Shown: piece by piece, positions 26,047 through 34,652 of the stretch
How the letters are laid out: every line of letters starts with the position of its first letter
Numbering within the stretch: the stretch's first letter is position 1
Source of the DNA: an uncultured Oribacterium sp.
GTDB lineage: Bacteria; Bacillota; Clostridia; Lachnospirales; Lachnospiraceae
Assembly: GCA_946413525.1 (NCBI GenBank)
Contig: CAMKKZ010000007.1
Coordinates: forward strand, 92,056-156,055
DNA length: 64,000 nucleotides
Direction of reading: 5' to 3'
The notes under the pieces: generated by a model
Seen by the model: only the letters and a program-made list of their open reading frames with translations
Databases searched by the model: none
Told to the model about the DNA's origin: nothing
Position numbers and translations under genes: made by a program

Positions 26047-29000
26047 CTATTTGCTTCCATCCAGCATAGCCCCCAGGGGGTGAGCATTGCCGCCATAGTA
26101 GCCCCACTTCCCGGTTTTTTCATCATACCGCCATCCCGAGATGCCCGTAGGTATTTCATTGAAATGGTAATCGGCGCCATCCACCGTCCTCCTGCCCGTG
26201 GCCATGGCCCCGCCGGATGGGTCAAGGTAATAACAGAAACCATCTGAAGGATCTGAGAACCACCCTGTCACCATAGCGCCGGTAATTCCGTCCCGGCTAT
26301 ATGCCGTCCCGTCCCCTTCTTCAGCAAGGTAATAAAACCTGCCATCATCGTCCCGTATCCAGCCCGTCATCATTTTCCCGTCCCGGGCGAAATAGAACCA
26401 ATGCGTCTTTTCGTCTGAGGTCCTGATGTATTTCCAGCCCACCGAATGCTGCCCCGTCAAGGCCTCCGTAAAGTACCAGTTCCCTTCATCGTCCTTTTGC
26501 CAGACGCCATCCGTTACAGTACTTGTCACCGGCGTAATGGCCGCATGACCAGCGTTAAGATTCCCGCCTCCTCCTCCGGAACCGCCAGACCCACCGGAGC
26601 CTCCTGATCTGCTATTCCCACCTGTCACATAAATGATGCACGAAGCCTCGCCGAGTCCGGCCCTCGCGGTAATGACCGCCCTGCCGGGACGCAGGGCAAA
26701 GACATTGCCATCCTGGTCAACGGAGGCGATTTGCGGGTTGTCACTGTTCCATACCACCTTAAGGTCCTGATCTTCTCCGGCCTTTATCGTTGCAATGAGT
26801 TTCCGGGTCGAGCCGGCGTCAAGGAAAAGCTCGTAATCACTTAAGGAAATCTCAGCAGGGACAGCGTCTGAAATCCTGACCGCAACCGTCACACTCAGCG
26901 AGGGGTCGGAGCTGCTGGCCGCCGTCACATTCACGACGCCGCTTCCTTCCACGGTAAATACCGCCGCCTTCTTCCCCGCCTTGCTTCGGTAAAGCTCCTC
27001 CGAAATGTTTTCCACATCCCCCTCGTAGCTCCAGAGGATGGAGTCATCGTTCAGATTCGTCCCGTCATTTGATTCAAGCTCCGGAAGCAGGACGACTTCT
27101 TTTTTTGTACCGGGCATATAGGTAACGTCGATCACGCCGTCCACGATGTTGTCCCCTCCTGCCGCGTCCAGCTTGATGCCCCGGGGATAGCCCGTAAGCC
27201 GCTGATAATTCTTAAGTACGGCGGATTCCGCGGCCTTGACCGTTGCAAAAGCCCAGCAAAGATTCGTCTGCCCCTGATCCTTCACCTCCGTGACCTGTCC
27301 CAGCTTGTCCAGGTTATATTTCTTTGGGAGCTTCAGGCTGAGGGCCCCGCCCTTGAAATCAAGGTAACGGAGCAATTCCCCGGATTCATCCACGACCAGG
27401 CCGCCGTTATAGCTGTCATTTTCATCGAATTCAACCGAAGAAGACGAATCTGAAGCAGCTTTCATAGCATTCCTTGTATTGCCGCGGTATGCGGGGGTGG
27501 CAACGGACTTTGGCAGGTTGGAAGGCGTTGCCGGGAAAATGTTTGCGGAATCCGTATCGTCATCATCTTTTCCGCTCCCCCCCTCTACAAAGGCAGTCTC
27601 CGAGGAATCAACTCCGGATACGCTTCCCGAAGGGTCATTCCCCGAGATGCTTTTTGATGAATCAACTCCGGGCGCGCTTTCAGAAGGATCATCCTCTGAC
27701 GCTTTTTCCGAAGAAGGCTTTTCCGGAACGGGAGGAAAGGCCGTGCCATTCTCCAGGCTTTCCGCATTTACCCCTTCCGCCTCGTATACGATATCGGCAT
27801 TTTCACTTTCCAGTAAATCGAAGCAATTCTTTCCCTCCGCGAATTCGTAGAAATCGGCAATGCTCACCATGCTGTATCGCCCATCGCTGTAATCAGACAT
27901 GTCCGCATAGGTCATGGCATGTATGATCGGAAAATCCGCATGGGGGGAAAGCCAGTAAGGATCCTTGAAATCCCCGCCCCCCTTATAGTAGGCTGCCACC
28001 CCTTCTCCGCCGAACACAGTTGACAAGTCCCCAATGAATGACGAGCTGTAAAACATGCCGACCTTTTCATTTGCCGGGGAGGGCAGTTCAAGATCCACAT
28101 AAACGGTAAATCTGGAGCCGGCCGGGATAGCGATGCCCCGATCCAGCCTCACGGTAAATACCCCCGCATAGGTACGGTAGCCACTCTTCAGAAGGTCCGG
28201 CTTCCCATCGTCCACAGACACATAAACATTGTACTTATATCCCGTATAAGGCGAGCCGAAAGCCACCGCCCTGAGCAGCTCGTCCTTGTCTGTAGTATTT
28301 TCAAAGGACTGACTGGCGGCTCCCTTTCTTTTCCCCTTGAACCTCATCGCGGCCTGGGAGCTCCCGGCAGCCTGGGATACCCCGATATCATTGGTATAAA
28401 GGTGGTTGTAATTATCATAGCTTTCAACCTGCCCGAAAACCACCCGGTCATTGCCCATTCCCATCTGCTGGTCATAATAGGAAATGTAAAAGTCCCCATT
28501 TTCATGGGTATCGGTCCCCCAGGAATTCCGGACGATCCAGGCCCCGTCTCCGGGGGGCATATACTCAAACTCCTTCCCCTCAACGGTGATGAACCTTTTG
28601 AATTTTTCTTTGGGAATCGTGTCATCCCAGCCGATCAGGGTCACATTATGATTGCTTTTAAGATTGTACTTTTCCGCGTATTTCTTCATGAACTCCATGG
28701 GAAGGTAATAATACTCATTTTCATCTTTGTTCTCCCCCGACCAGAAGACCTGATGAACACACATAGCCACAACCACAGAGCCATAAGTCATCAACGCGTT
28801 TTTCCAATGATTCATGTAATCGCCTTTACCCAACTCGGAGTAATCCTTCGCTCCGGGGAGCTCGATCATGTCCTGGACATGCAGCTCCGGTGTTTCCGGC
28901 TTGAACTGCATATAATTGGATGGCGTGGCCTTGTAGACATACTCCTCCGACGGCATGACCTTCTCCGTGACAGGACCGGCCCAGTTCTGGAAATATGCTC

Positions 29001-29619
29001 CCCCCAGGAAAGCGTCGGCGCCGATATTCTTGCTGGACTTTTTGGCGGGGTCATCGTAACCGTTATAGTAATGGAAGGGGGAAACGTTGTTATTGACCTT
29101 TCCGGCAAGATCAAACTCCGAGAAATTCGGCATTACCTCATGAGAAGAAAGGGAATCCAGCGTCAGGGTGAAATCCATTCCCGCATCAACTGAGTCTTCA
29201 TCCGGGATGACATAAAGCTGATAATAACCTGCCGGCAGCCCCTTCTCCTCGATTTTCTGGGAACTATAGGGACGGGCCTGGACGTTCACCGGCTTATCCT
29301 TCCTGCAGAGAAGGAGGTAGGACACCCGCTCAGCCTCCAGGAGAATACTGATGTCAGTGTCCTCATCAAGGTAAAAGCCGTAATATGCCATTTCGTCCTT
29401 TTCCAGCCTGTCAGATACCCGGCTCGGGAAGGAAATGACATCCTCTCCGTTCTCAAGGACCGCGTTCCATAACGCGGCAAAAAACTCCTCCGACTCATTC
29501 AAAATGTAATCCCGGATATCCTGCGCCGCGGAAACCGGCTGCAGCACCATTAAAAAAGACATCACGAAAACAAGTACGGACGCGATCAAGGCACGCGATT
29601 TCTTTCCTGAAAACACCAT
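26047..29619 (-). CDS. secreted papain-like (C1) protease with permuted catalytic segments, Ig-like and wall-binding domains
   Basis: A 1190-residue exported protein. Residues 1-31 are a signal peptide; about 55-155 look like a PPC-type beta domain. Then comes the C-terminal half of a C1 peptidase: SEFDLA, GGAYFQNWAGPVTE, the catalytic His at 324 (SNHNVTLIGWDD) and Asn at 365 (IVRNSWG). The lectin-like domain usually found beside these enzymes is at about 400-590. After a Ser/Pro/Asp-rich linker (620-730) the N-terminal half of the peptidase appears, with the oxyanion Gln and catalytic Cys788 in VKDQGQTNLCWAFA. A Big_2-like Ig domain (about 850-1030), a Gly/Ser linker and wall-binding repeats (GNWYFTEALTGQHSVGWKY) end the protein. 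All four catalytic residues are present, but Cys follows His/Asn, the reverse of papain. The promoter is probably 29796-29824. Confidence 0.85.
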   Translation of the reverse strand: MVFSGKKSRALIASVLVFVMSFLMVLQPVSAAQDIRDYILNESEEFFAALWNAVLENGEDVISFPSRVSDRLEKDEMAYYGFYLDEDTDISILLEAERVSYLLLCRKDKPVNVQARPYSSQKIEEKGLPAGYYQLYVIPDEDSVDAGMDFTLTLDSLSSHEVMPNFSEFDLAGKVNNNVSPFHYYNGYDDPAKKSSKNIGADAFLGGAYFQNWAGPVTEKVMPSEEYVYKATPSNYMQFKPETPELHVQDMIELPGAKDYSELGKGDYMNHWKNALMTYGSVVVAMCVHQVFWSGENKDENEYYYLPMEFMKKYAEKYNLKSNHNVTLIGWDDTIPKEKFKRFITVEGKEFEYMPPGDGAWIVRNSWGTDTHENGDFYISYYDQQMGMGNDRVVFGQVESYDNYNHLYTNDIGVSQAAGSSQAAMRFKGKRKGAASQSFENTTDKDELLRAVAFGSPYTGYKYNVYVSVDDGKPDLLKSGYRTYAGVFTVRLDRGIAIPAGSRFTVYVDLELPSPANEKVGMFYSSSFIGDLSTVFGGEGVAAYYKGGGDFKDPYWLSPHADFPIIHAMTYADMSDYSDGRYSMVSIADFYEFAEGKNCFDLLESENADIVYEAEGVNAESLENGTAFPPVPEKPSSEKASEDDPSESAPGVDSSKSISGNDPSGSVSGVDSSETAFVEGGSGKDDDDTDSANIFPATPSNLPKSVATPAYRGNTRNAMKAASDSSSSVEFDENDSYNGGLVVDESGELLRYLDFKGGALSLKLPKKYNLDKLGQVTEVKDQGQTNLCWAFATVKAAESAVLKNYQRLTGYPRGIKLDAAGGDNIVDGVIDVTYMPGTKKEVVLLPELESNDGTNLNDDSILWSYEGDVENISEELYRSKAGKKAAVFTVEGSGVVNVTAASSSDPSLSVTVAVRISDAVPAEISLSDYELFLDAGSTRKLIATIKAGEDQDLKVVWNSDNPQIASVDQDGNVFALRPGRAVITARAGLGEASCIIYVTGGNSRSGGSGGSGGSGGGGGNLNAGHAAITPVTSTVTDGVWQKDDEGNWYFTEALTGQHSVGWKYIRTSDEKTHWFYFARDGKMMTGWIRDDDGRFYYLAEEGDGTAYSRDGITGAMVTGWFSDPSDGFCYYLDPSGGAMATGRRTVDGADYHFNEIPTGISGWRYDEKTGKWGYYGGNAHPLGAMLDGSK

Positions 29620-29629
29620 GCTCCCTCCT

Positions 29630-29765
29630 GATAATAAAGTGCTTATTTGGCCATTTTAACTGCTGACAAAGAGCTGCGATATCGCAGGCTATATGGCTCA
29701 TATGGCTCCTGATATTAAAGTGCTTTTCCGGCCATTTTACCTGCCGACAAAAGAATGCGGTATAA
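29630..29765 (-). promoter_or_regulatory. two tandem two-stem elements before the protease gene
   Basis: Copy 1 (29630-29708) contains the perfect palindrome CTGCGATATCGCAG (29674-29687) as stem 2, then TTTGTC, GCAGTTAAAATGGCC in the gene sense. Copy 2 (29709-29765) repeats TTTGTCGGCAGGTAAAATGG. Both point towards the protease gene; the first ends a few bases before its ribosome binding site. Stem 1 is weak in both. Confidence 0.7.
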
Positions 29766-29795
29766 AGGTATAACGCTTTAACTCAGTATTCCTAT

Positions 29796-29824
29796 AGATT
29801 ATCACAAGCAAAAATAATGGTCAA
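29796..29824 (-). promoter_or_regulatory. sigma-A type promoter, probably for the protease gene
   Basis: On the minus strand TTGACC (29824-29819), a 17-base spacer and TAATCT (29801-29796), about 180 bases before the protease start and upstream of both two-stem elements. Confidence 0.6.
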
Positions 29825-29869
29825 ACCCTTTATTTTGAGGATTATGAAAAAAATTTTCTTGCATTTCCC

Positions 29870-29975
29870 AAGGAAACGCCGTTTCAAGCGTTTCCGGCTC
29901 CGAAAATGCGCCGCGCAGCGGCAAATTTCCTTTGCATTTTCGTGTGCATCCCAAAGAAATGCTGATTCATTCAGC
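29870..29975. repeat. dispersed repeat, copy A (second copy at 47452-47556)
   Basis: GGAAACGC/GCGTTTCC hairpin (29872-29895), GCCGC/GCGGC hairpin and GGCAAATTTCCTTTGCATTTTC, about 80% identical over 105 bases to 47452-47556. It lies in the divergent spacer between the protease and zinc-ribbon genes. Confidence 0.8.
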
Positions 29976-30006
29976 TTTTTCTTAGAATCTTTTTGAGGAT
30001 ATTTCA

Positions 30007-30036
30007 TTGTAATAGTCAGGTCTTAAAGATTATAAT
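30007..30036 (+). promoter_or_regulatory. sigma-A type promoter for the zinc-ribbon membrane protein
   Basis: TTGTAA (30007-30012), an 18-base spacer and TATAAT (30031-30036); a second TATAAT follows at 30043-30048. Confidence 0.6.
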
Positions 30037-30086
30037 GCTTAATATAATTGAAACTACTAAAGGAACCTGTCTGGCTCGCAAGCGCT

Positions 30087-30146
30087 TCGGAATGACGTGA
30101 AATCAGAGCAGCATTTGTTTGTCGGCAATTAGAACGGCAAAAAATC
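30087..30146 (+). promoter_or_regulatory. two-stem element before the zinc-ribbon gene (plus orientation)
   Basis: TTTGTCGGCAATTAGAACGGCAAAAAAT matches the sense-strand copy upstream of pyrB (TTTGTCGGCAATTAAAATGG..) almost base for base, preceded by GACGTGAAATC. Only part of the stem is kept. It points to the plus-strand gene at 30163, opposite to the copies at 29630-29765 in the same spacer. Confidence 0.65.
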
Positions 30147-30162
30147 AGAGGGGAAACGGATT

Positions 30163-31797
30163 ATGAAGATTTTGGACATCCACTGCCCGGATTGCGGGGC
30201 TCCCGCGAATTTTGACATCATTAAGCAGAAATATGTCTGCCCCTACTGCGGCGGGAACGTAGGGATCAGCGAGGCCAGGCGGCAAAAAGAAGGCTTCCGC
30301 AGGATGCAGAGGCGGAAGCTGAAAAAGGACGCGGCCAATTTCAAGCTGGCCAGGACCTCCTGCAGCGGCTGCGGAGCCGCCCTGGTGTTTGAAGAGAGCG
30401 AGGCGGTTTCCAACTGCAGCTTCTGCGGCAGAAGCCTTGTCCGGAGTGAATACCTGGACACGGAGGAGCTGCCGGAAAGCATTATCCCCTTCGCGATCAC
30501 GGAGGAGGAGGCCAGGGAGCGGCTGCTCTCCTGGTGCAGGAAAAACAGGGCAAAGCAGGAAGCGCGGCATTTGATTGAAAAGGCCGGGGATCTGAAGGGC
30601 TTCTATCTTCCCTATGAGCTGGTGAGGGGGCCGGTGCATATGGCCGTGTCAAGAATGGACGGCGGCAGGATCTTCTCCTGCGAGGGATTCATTAACGATG
30701 AGTATGTGAACCGTTCGAAGCAGCTTGACAACCTGCTTCTGGACGGCATGGAGCCCTATGACGCGGAAAAGCTCACGGAATTTGATTTTGCCTTTGTGGC
30801 CGGCCACCGTGTCAAGATTCCGGATGTTCCGGACGATGTTCTGGAGGGAAGGGTCCGGGAGGAAATCGGGGAGGCTTATACGCCGGCCGTGAGGAAGACA
30901 TTGGAAACGAAAGCCGTGGAGGTAAAGGCGGATGTAAGCTCCTCCATTCGCCTTCCCGTCCTGCTCCCCGTCTACTACATCAGCGGCGAGAACCTGATGG
31001 CGGCCGTGAACGGGCAGACCGGCAAAGTCAGCGTCCGGGCCGAAACGGAGTCCCATTATTATTTCCTGCCCTGGTGGCTAAAGGCTATCCTGGCCACGCT
31101 GGCAGTCAGCCTCGCCCTGTTTCTTGCTCTCCGCCTCTTCGGTATGGCCATGGGCGAAAGCCTGCTCCTCACCGGAGTACTGGCCTTGATCTTAATCATT
31201 GTCATGCTCTGCCTCTACAGTGACACGACAAAAAACAGCTTTGCCGTGGAGAAGGGGCGGGAGATCTTCACCTCCGGCGGACAGACCTTACACCGGGAAC
31301 GGGGAAAGCTGGTGCAGGACGAGCGAATATTGAAACGGAAAACGATGAAGCCTGTCTTCTTCTGGGATGTGGACGGCGAAAAGAAGCCTGCCATTCTTCG
31401 TTTCACGACACCTCTCCGGGTCATGCAATTGGCAGCCTTTTGCCTTATTGCCCTGTTCCTGCCGGTCATTATCGCCCTGCTCCTTAACGGTTTTGATTTC
31501 AACAGACTCGAGCTTGGCGGCTCCGCCGTCTGGTTCTGCATCGCTGTCCCCGTCGTCCCGGTTTACCTTGTGAAATACGGAATCGTGGAGCTATATGAAA
31601 AGCCCTGGGTATATCTCCTTAAAGAGAACGGGAAGAAAAAGCGCTACAAGCCGAAGGTCAAGCGCCCGCTCAAGGACTACCTGTGGATGGCGGGCATGGT
31701 GCTCCGCGCATTATTCATACCCCCGGTCTGCCTCGCCGTCTGGTTTGCCATCGCCTGCTTCTTCACCATGTGCTACTGTACCGCCTTCGGGTTTTAA
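30163..31797 (+). CDS. membrane protein with two N-terminal zinc ribbons
   Basis: A 544-residue protein. Two CxxC-CxxC zinc ribbons are seen: Cys 8/11/26/29 and Cys 67/70/85/88. A soluble domain of about 200 residues follows (with GFYLPYELVRGPVHMAVSRMDGG), and then about five hydrophobic segments (near 300-322, 328-350, 420-445, 465-485 and 510-540). I do not recognise a characterised function. Zinc-ribbon plus membrane proteins of this kind occur in Lachnospiraceae as uncharacterised proteins. AGAGGGGAAACGG precedes the ATG. It stands alone, with its own promoter and a hairpin downstream. Confidence 0.8.
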   Translation: MKILDIHCPDCGAPANFDIIKQKYVCPYCGGNVGISEARRQKEGFRRMQRRKLKKDAANFKLARTSCSGCGAALVFEESEAVSNCSFCGRSLVRSEYLDTEELPESIIPFAITEEEARERLLSWCRKNRAKQEARHLIEKAGDLKGFYLPYELVRGPVHMAVSRMDGGRIFSCEGFINDEYVNRSKQLDNLLLDGMEPYDAEKLTEFDFAFVAGHRVKIPDVPDDVLEGRVREEIGEAYTPAVRKTLETKAVEVKADVSSSIRLPVLLPVYYISGENLMAAVNGQTGKVSVRAETESHYYFLPWWLKAILATLAVSLALFLALRLFGMAMGESLLLTGVLALILIIVMLCLYSDTTKNSFAVEKGREIFTSGGQTLHRERGKLVQDERILKRKTMKPVFFWDVDGEKKPAILRFTTPLRVMQLAAFCLIALFLPVIIALLLNGFDFNRLELGGSAVWFCIAVPVVPVYLVKYGIVELYEKPWVYLLKENGKKKRYKPKVKRPLKDYLWMAGMVLRALFIPPVCLAVWFAIACFFTMCYCTAFGF

Positions 31798-31858
31798 GAG
31801 ACTTATGTTTTTCGGAAATGCTTGATTTTTGTTCAGAACTGACGATCCATTATTTTCA

Positions 31859-31897
31859 GGATTTTTCTGCGGCACAAGTAACGCCGCAGAAAAATCC
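31859..31897. terminator. 15-bp perfect hairpin between convergent genes
   Basis: GGATTTTTCTGCGGC (31859-31873) pairs with GCCGCAGAAAAATCC (31883-31897). It lies between the zinc-ribbon gene and the convergent cyclase gene. There is no T-run after it on either strand; the T's are inside the stem. The same stem type (TTTTTCCGCGGCA) occurs at 37884-37917. Confidence 0.55.
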
Positions 31898-31976
31898 AAT
31901 TGAGTGACAAGGCAGCAGGACTTATGCTTTTGTCAGATCAAAAAGCCGATAATAAATTGCATAGCCAGGCGCCGCC

Positions 31977-32666
31977 TCAGCAAGGCTCTATTTCAGCAAA
32001 CATGCTTACCTGCGCGCTGTCCACACCAGTAAAACGGGGCGGGATGGCAAAGACCCTGCGTATCCCCTTTCCCTCCGCAGGAAGCCCTGAGAGGTCGCAG
32101 TCCTCTATGATCAGTATATAGCCGTCATGATATACCCCCAGCATATACTGATGGGCGAGGTCACCGTCCTTCGTGTCGCTTGGAGCAGCCAGGGAAAGGA
32201 AATCAAGGGCCACCGCTTTCAGACTGCCGCGGAAATTGTCCATCAGATATCTGGCCGCCTCCGCGCTGATGGCCGGCCCGTTCGTATTATACGTTTCCGG
32301 ATCCTCACGTCGCATCCTGTCCGCCCCGGTCCGTATGCACAACAGATCCGCCTTCCCGATAGCCTCCGCATAAGGAGACAGTTCCCCGGCCATGACCTTC
32401 TCCCCAGCCCCCTTCGGGATATCCAGAAGCAGGACCCGATCATATATAAAGCTCTCGAAAAAGGGCAGGTCCCCGATCCGCAGCCCGTCCCTCTTGTAAT
32501 GTCTCGGAGCATCCATATGTGTGCCGAAGTGGCCGAAAATGCTGACCGTCGCCGTATTGCACAGGGCTCCGTCCTCGAAGCTTTTCACCGGCTCCCAGGA
32601 ATATCCAGGGCAACCCGGCCAGTTGATACCGTTATCCTCTATGGGATAAGAAATCATTTTCCACAT
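31977..32666 (-). CDS. cyclase-family metal-dependent hydrolase (kynurenine formamidase-like)
   Basis: A 229-residue protein with the family signature HFGTHMDAPRHY (HxGTHxDxPxH type) near residue 45, giving the metal ligands of the cyclase/formamidase family. Members hydrolyse amide or ester bonds of small cyclic or N-formyl substrates, but the substrate cannot be read here. It is the last gene of the ABC importer cluster, 41 bases after the second permease, so it probably acts on the imported compound or a derivative. Confidence 0.88.
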   Translation of the reverse strand: MWKMISYPIEDNGINWPGCPGYSWEPVKSFEDGALCNTATVSIFGHFGTHMDAPRHYKRDGLRIGDLPFFESFIYDRVLLLDIPKGAGEKVMAGELSPYAEAIGKADLLCIRTGADRMRREDPETYNTNGPAISAEAARYLMDNFRGSLKAVALDFLSLAAPSDTKDGDLAHQYMLGVYHDGYILIIEDCDLSGLPAEGKGIRRVFAIPPRFTGVDSAQVSMFAEIEPC

Positions 32667-32707
32667 AATTTTTCCTTTCCTCGACCAAATAGGTTTTGTC
32701 TGTCCCG

Positions 32708-33652
32708 TTATTCCTTTTTCTTTCCACCGTAAACCGTAACAAGCAGCACGATGATCAGGATGCCCTGCACGATGTTCTTCCCCGCCTGGGGGACAGCCAG
32801 CGCCGTCAGAAGGCTGTTCAGCACCGTCATGATGCCGACCCCGGCAATGCTACCCAGGTAACCGCCGGATCCCCCGGCAATGGAAGTACCGCCGATGACC
32901 ACCGATGCAATAGAGTCCATATTATAAGTAGAGCCCGTGGAAAGATACGCTGTCCCGGTATAGCCCAGGAAGAGGAAGCCGGTCAGACCAGCGAAAATCG
33001 CGGACAGAATGTAGACGGAAGCAAGAATGCGGGGTACGGAAATACCGGAATACTGCGCCGTCACCCTATTCACGCCGATGGCGTAGACGGACCTGCCGAA
33101 ATTCGTGAACTTCAGGATCAGGATAATGGCAACAGCCAGAAGAATCCAGATCAGGGCCGTCCAGTTGATCATGCCCAGGAAGCGGCTGTTTACAAGAGCG
33201 GTCGTGATGGGTGAGGATTTCCCCTTCGGGGCGCCGTTGCAGTAGATATAGGCAATACCATACACCGCGCTTCCGGAGGCCAGCGTCATGATCATGGCCG
33301 GGATGTGCAGGAAATAGACCCCGAGGAAATTCACGAAACCGATCAGGGCGGAAACACCGAAACAGATAAGGAGCGCGACCGGCACGTTGGCATCGGAACC
33401 ACTGATGATGAAGGCGCTCATAATGTTGCAAAGGAGCAGCGTATAGCAAAGGGAAAGGTCGATTCCGCCGGTCAGGATGACCAGTGTCTGCCCTATGCAG
33501 CAGATCCCGAGGAAGGACATCTCCCGCAGGATGACGGAAATATTATTCGGGCTCAGGAAGCCCGGGCTTACGGCATTGCCAAAAAAGAGCATGGCAAACA
33601 TGACGCAGTAGACAGCAATGACCGAGATGGATTTTTTCAGCTTTTGGCTCAT
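32708..33652 (-). CDS. ABC transporter permease, ribose/galactose type
   Basis: A 314-residue membrane protein with about eight to ten transmembrane segments of the RbsC/YtfT family (BPD_transp_2). It has GGIDLSLCYTLLLCN near residue 70 and GGTSIAGGSGGYLGSIAGVG near 260, both hallmarks of this group. It is the second of two permeases in the cluster and should form a heterodimer with the first one (13 bases upstream), together with the ATPase and binding protein. Confidence 0.92.
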   Translation of the reverse strand: MSQKLKKSISVIAVYCVMFAMLFFGNAVSPGFLSPNNISVILREMSFLGICCIGQTLVILTGGIDLSLCYTLLLCNIMSAFIISGSDANVPVALLICFGVSALIGFVNFLGVYFLHIPAMIMTLASGSAVYGIAYIYCNGAPKGKSSPITTALVNSRFLGMINWTALIWILLAVAIILILKFTNFGRSVYAIGVNRVTAQYSGISVPRILASVYILSAIFAGLTGFLFLGYTGTAYLSTGSTYNMDSIASVVIGGTSIAGGSGGYLGSIAGVGIMTVLNSLLTALAVPQAGKNIVQGILIIVLLVTVYGGKKKE

Positions 33653-33665
33653 TTTTCCCCCTCCC

Positions 33666-34652
33666 TTATTTCCGGAGCGACCGGATCGCGCTGAGCGTCA
33701 GGGCCGCCATCAGGATCACGCCGGTCAGGACATACTGATAATATGATGAAACGTGCATCAGGTTCAGGATATTGCTGACGATGCCCAGGATCAGGACCGA
33801 GGCAATGCAGCCGATGGCGCTTGCCTTCCCGCCCATGAGGCTGGCCCCGCCGACTACGGCCGCCGTAATGGAATCCTGGGAATAGGCCGCGCCGATGACC
33901 GGGCTGCCCGACTTCGCGTAAGCGGAAATATAAAGCCCCGCAAACGCGGCCATGATCCCGGAAATCATGAAGGCAATCGTCTTCGTCCTTTCCACCCGGA
34001 TGCCGGAGGAGCGGGCGGAATTCTCGCTGCCCCCCACTGCCACGATATGCCGGCCAATCCGGCTGCGGTTCAGCAGCATCCAGATGCAGGCCGTGGCAAG
34101 AATGGCAAGAATCAGCGGGACTATGTAGTTGAGTCCCTTTGTAAAGAAGTCGCAAATTCCCTTCGGCAGCTCCCCGCCCGGCTTCGGTTGAATCAGGAGG
34201 GAAATTCCTGCCAGGATTACCTGGGTGGCAAGGGTCGCGATGATTGGCTGGATGCCTCCCCTGGTCACCAGGACGCCGTTCACGAAACCAACGCAGGCCC
34301 CGGCCAGGATGGCCGCAATGAGGGCAAGGATCCAGCTGGCGGGATTTCCTTCCGCCATAAATTTGACGCAAAGTACATTCACTAGGGAAATGACGGATCC
34401 CGTGGAGAGGTCAACACCGCCCAGAAGGATCACAAACATCTGACCGAAGGTCACCAAAAGCAGCCCGACGTTTTTGGAAAGAAGATTCCGTATATTCCTT
34501 TGAGACAGGAAATGCGGGCTCATGGTCGCGCCGAACAGGATAAAAAGCGCAAGGAAGACGTAAATGAACACCACCTCGCTTTTCCGGTTGAAAAGGAGAC
34601 GCCAGTTATGGGCCGATCCGGGGATCCCCTTTACTTTCTTTTTCTCACTCAT
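33666..34652 (-). CDS. ABC transporter permease, ribose/galactose type
   Basis: A 328-residue permease of the same family as its downstream neighbour, with GGVDLSTGSVISLVNVLC and VVGGASLMGGKASAIGC. ATG 34652 is chosen because AAGGAGGG precedes it and it overlaps the end of the ATPase gene by eight bases. The longer frame to 34736 is Arg-rich and comes from the ATPase gene. Predicted role: import of a sugar, nucleoside or similar small molecule. Confidence 0.92.
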   Translation of the reverse strand: MSEKKKVKGIPGSAHNWRLLFNRKSEVVFIYVFLALFILFGATMSPHFLSQRNIRNLLSKNVGLLLVTFGQMFVILLGGVDLSTGSVISLVNVLCVKFMAEGNPASWILALIAAILAGACVGFVNGVLVTRGGIQPIIATLATQVILAGISLLIQPKPGGELPKGICDFFTKGLNYIVPLILAILATACIWMLLNRSRIGRHIVAVGGSENSARSSGIRVERTKTIAFMISGIMAAFAGLYISAYAKSGSPVIGAAYSQDSITAAVVGGASLMGGKASAIGCIASVLILGIVSNILNLMHVSSYYQYVLTGVILMAALTLSAIRSLRK

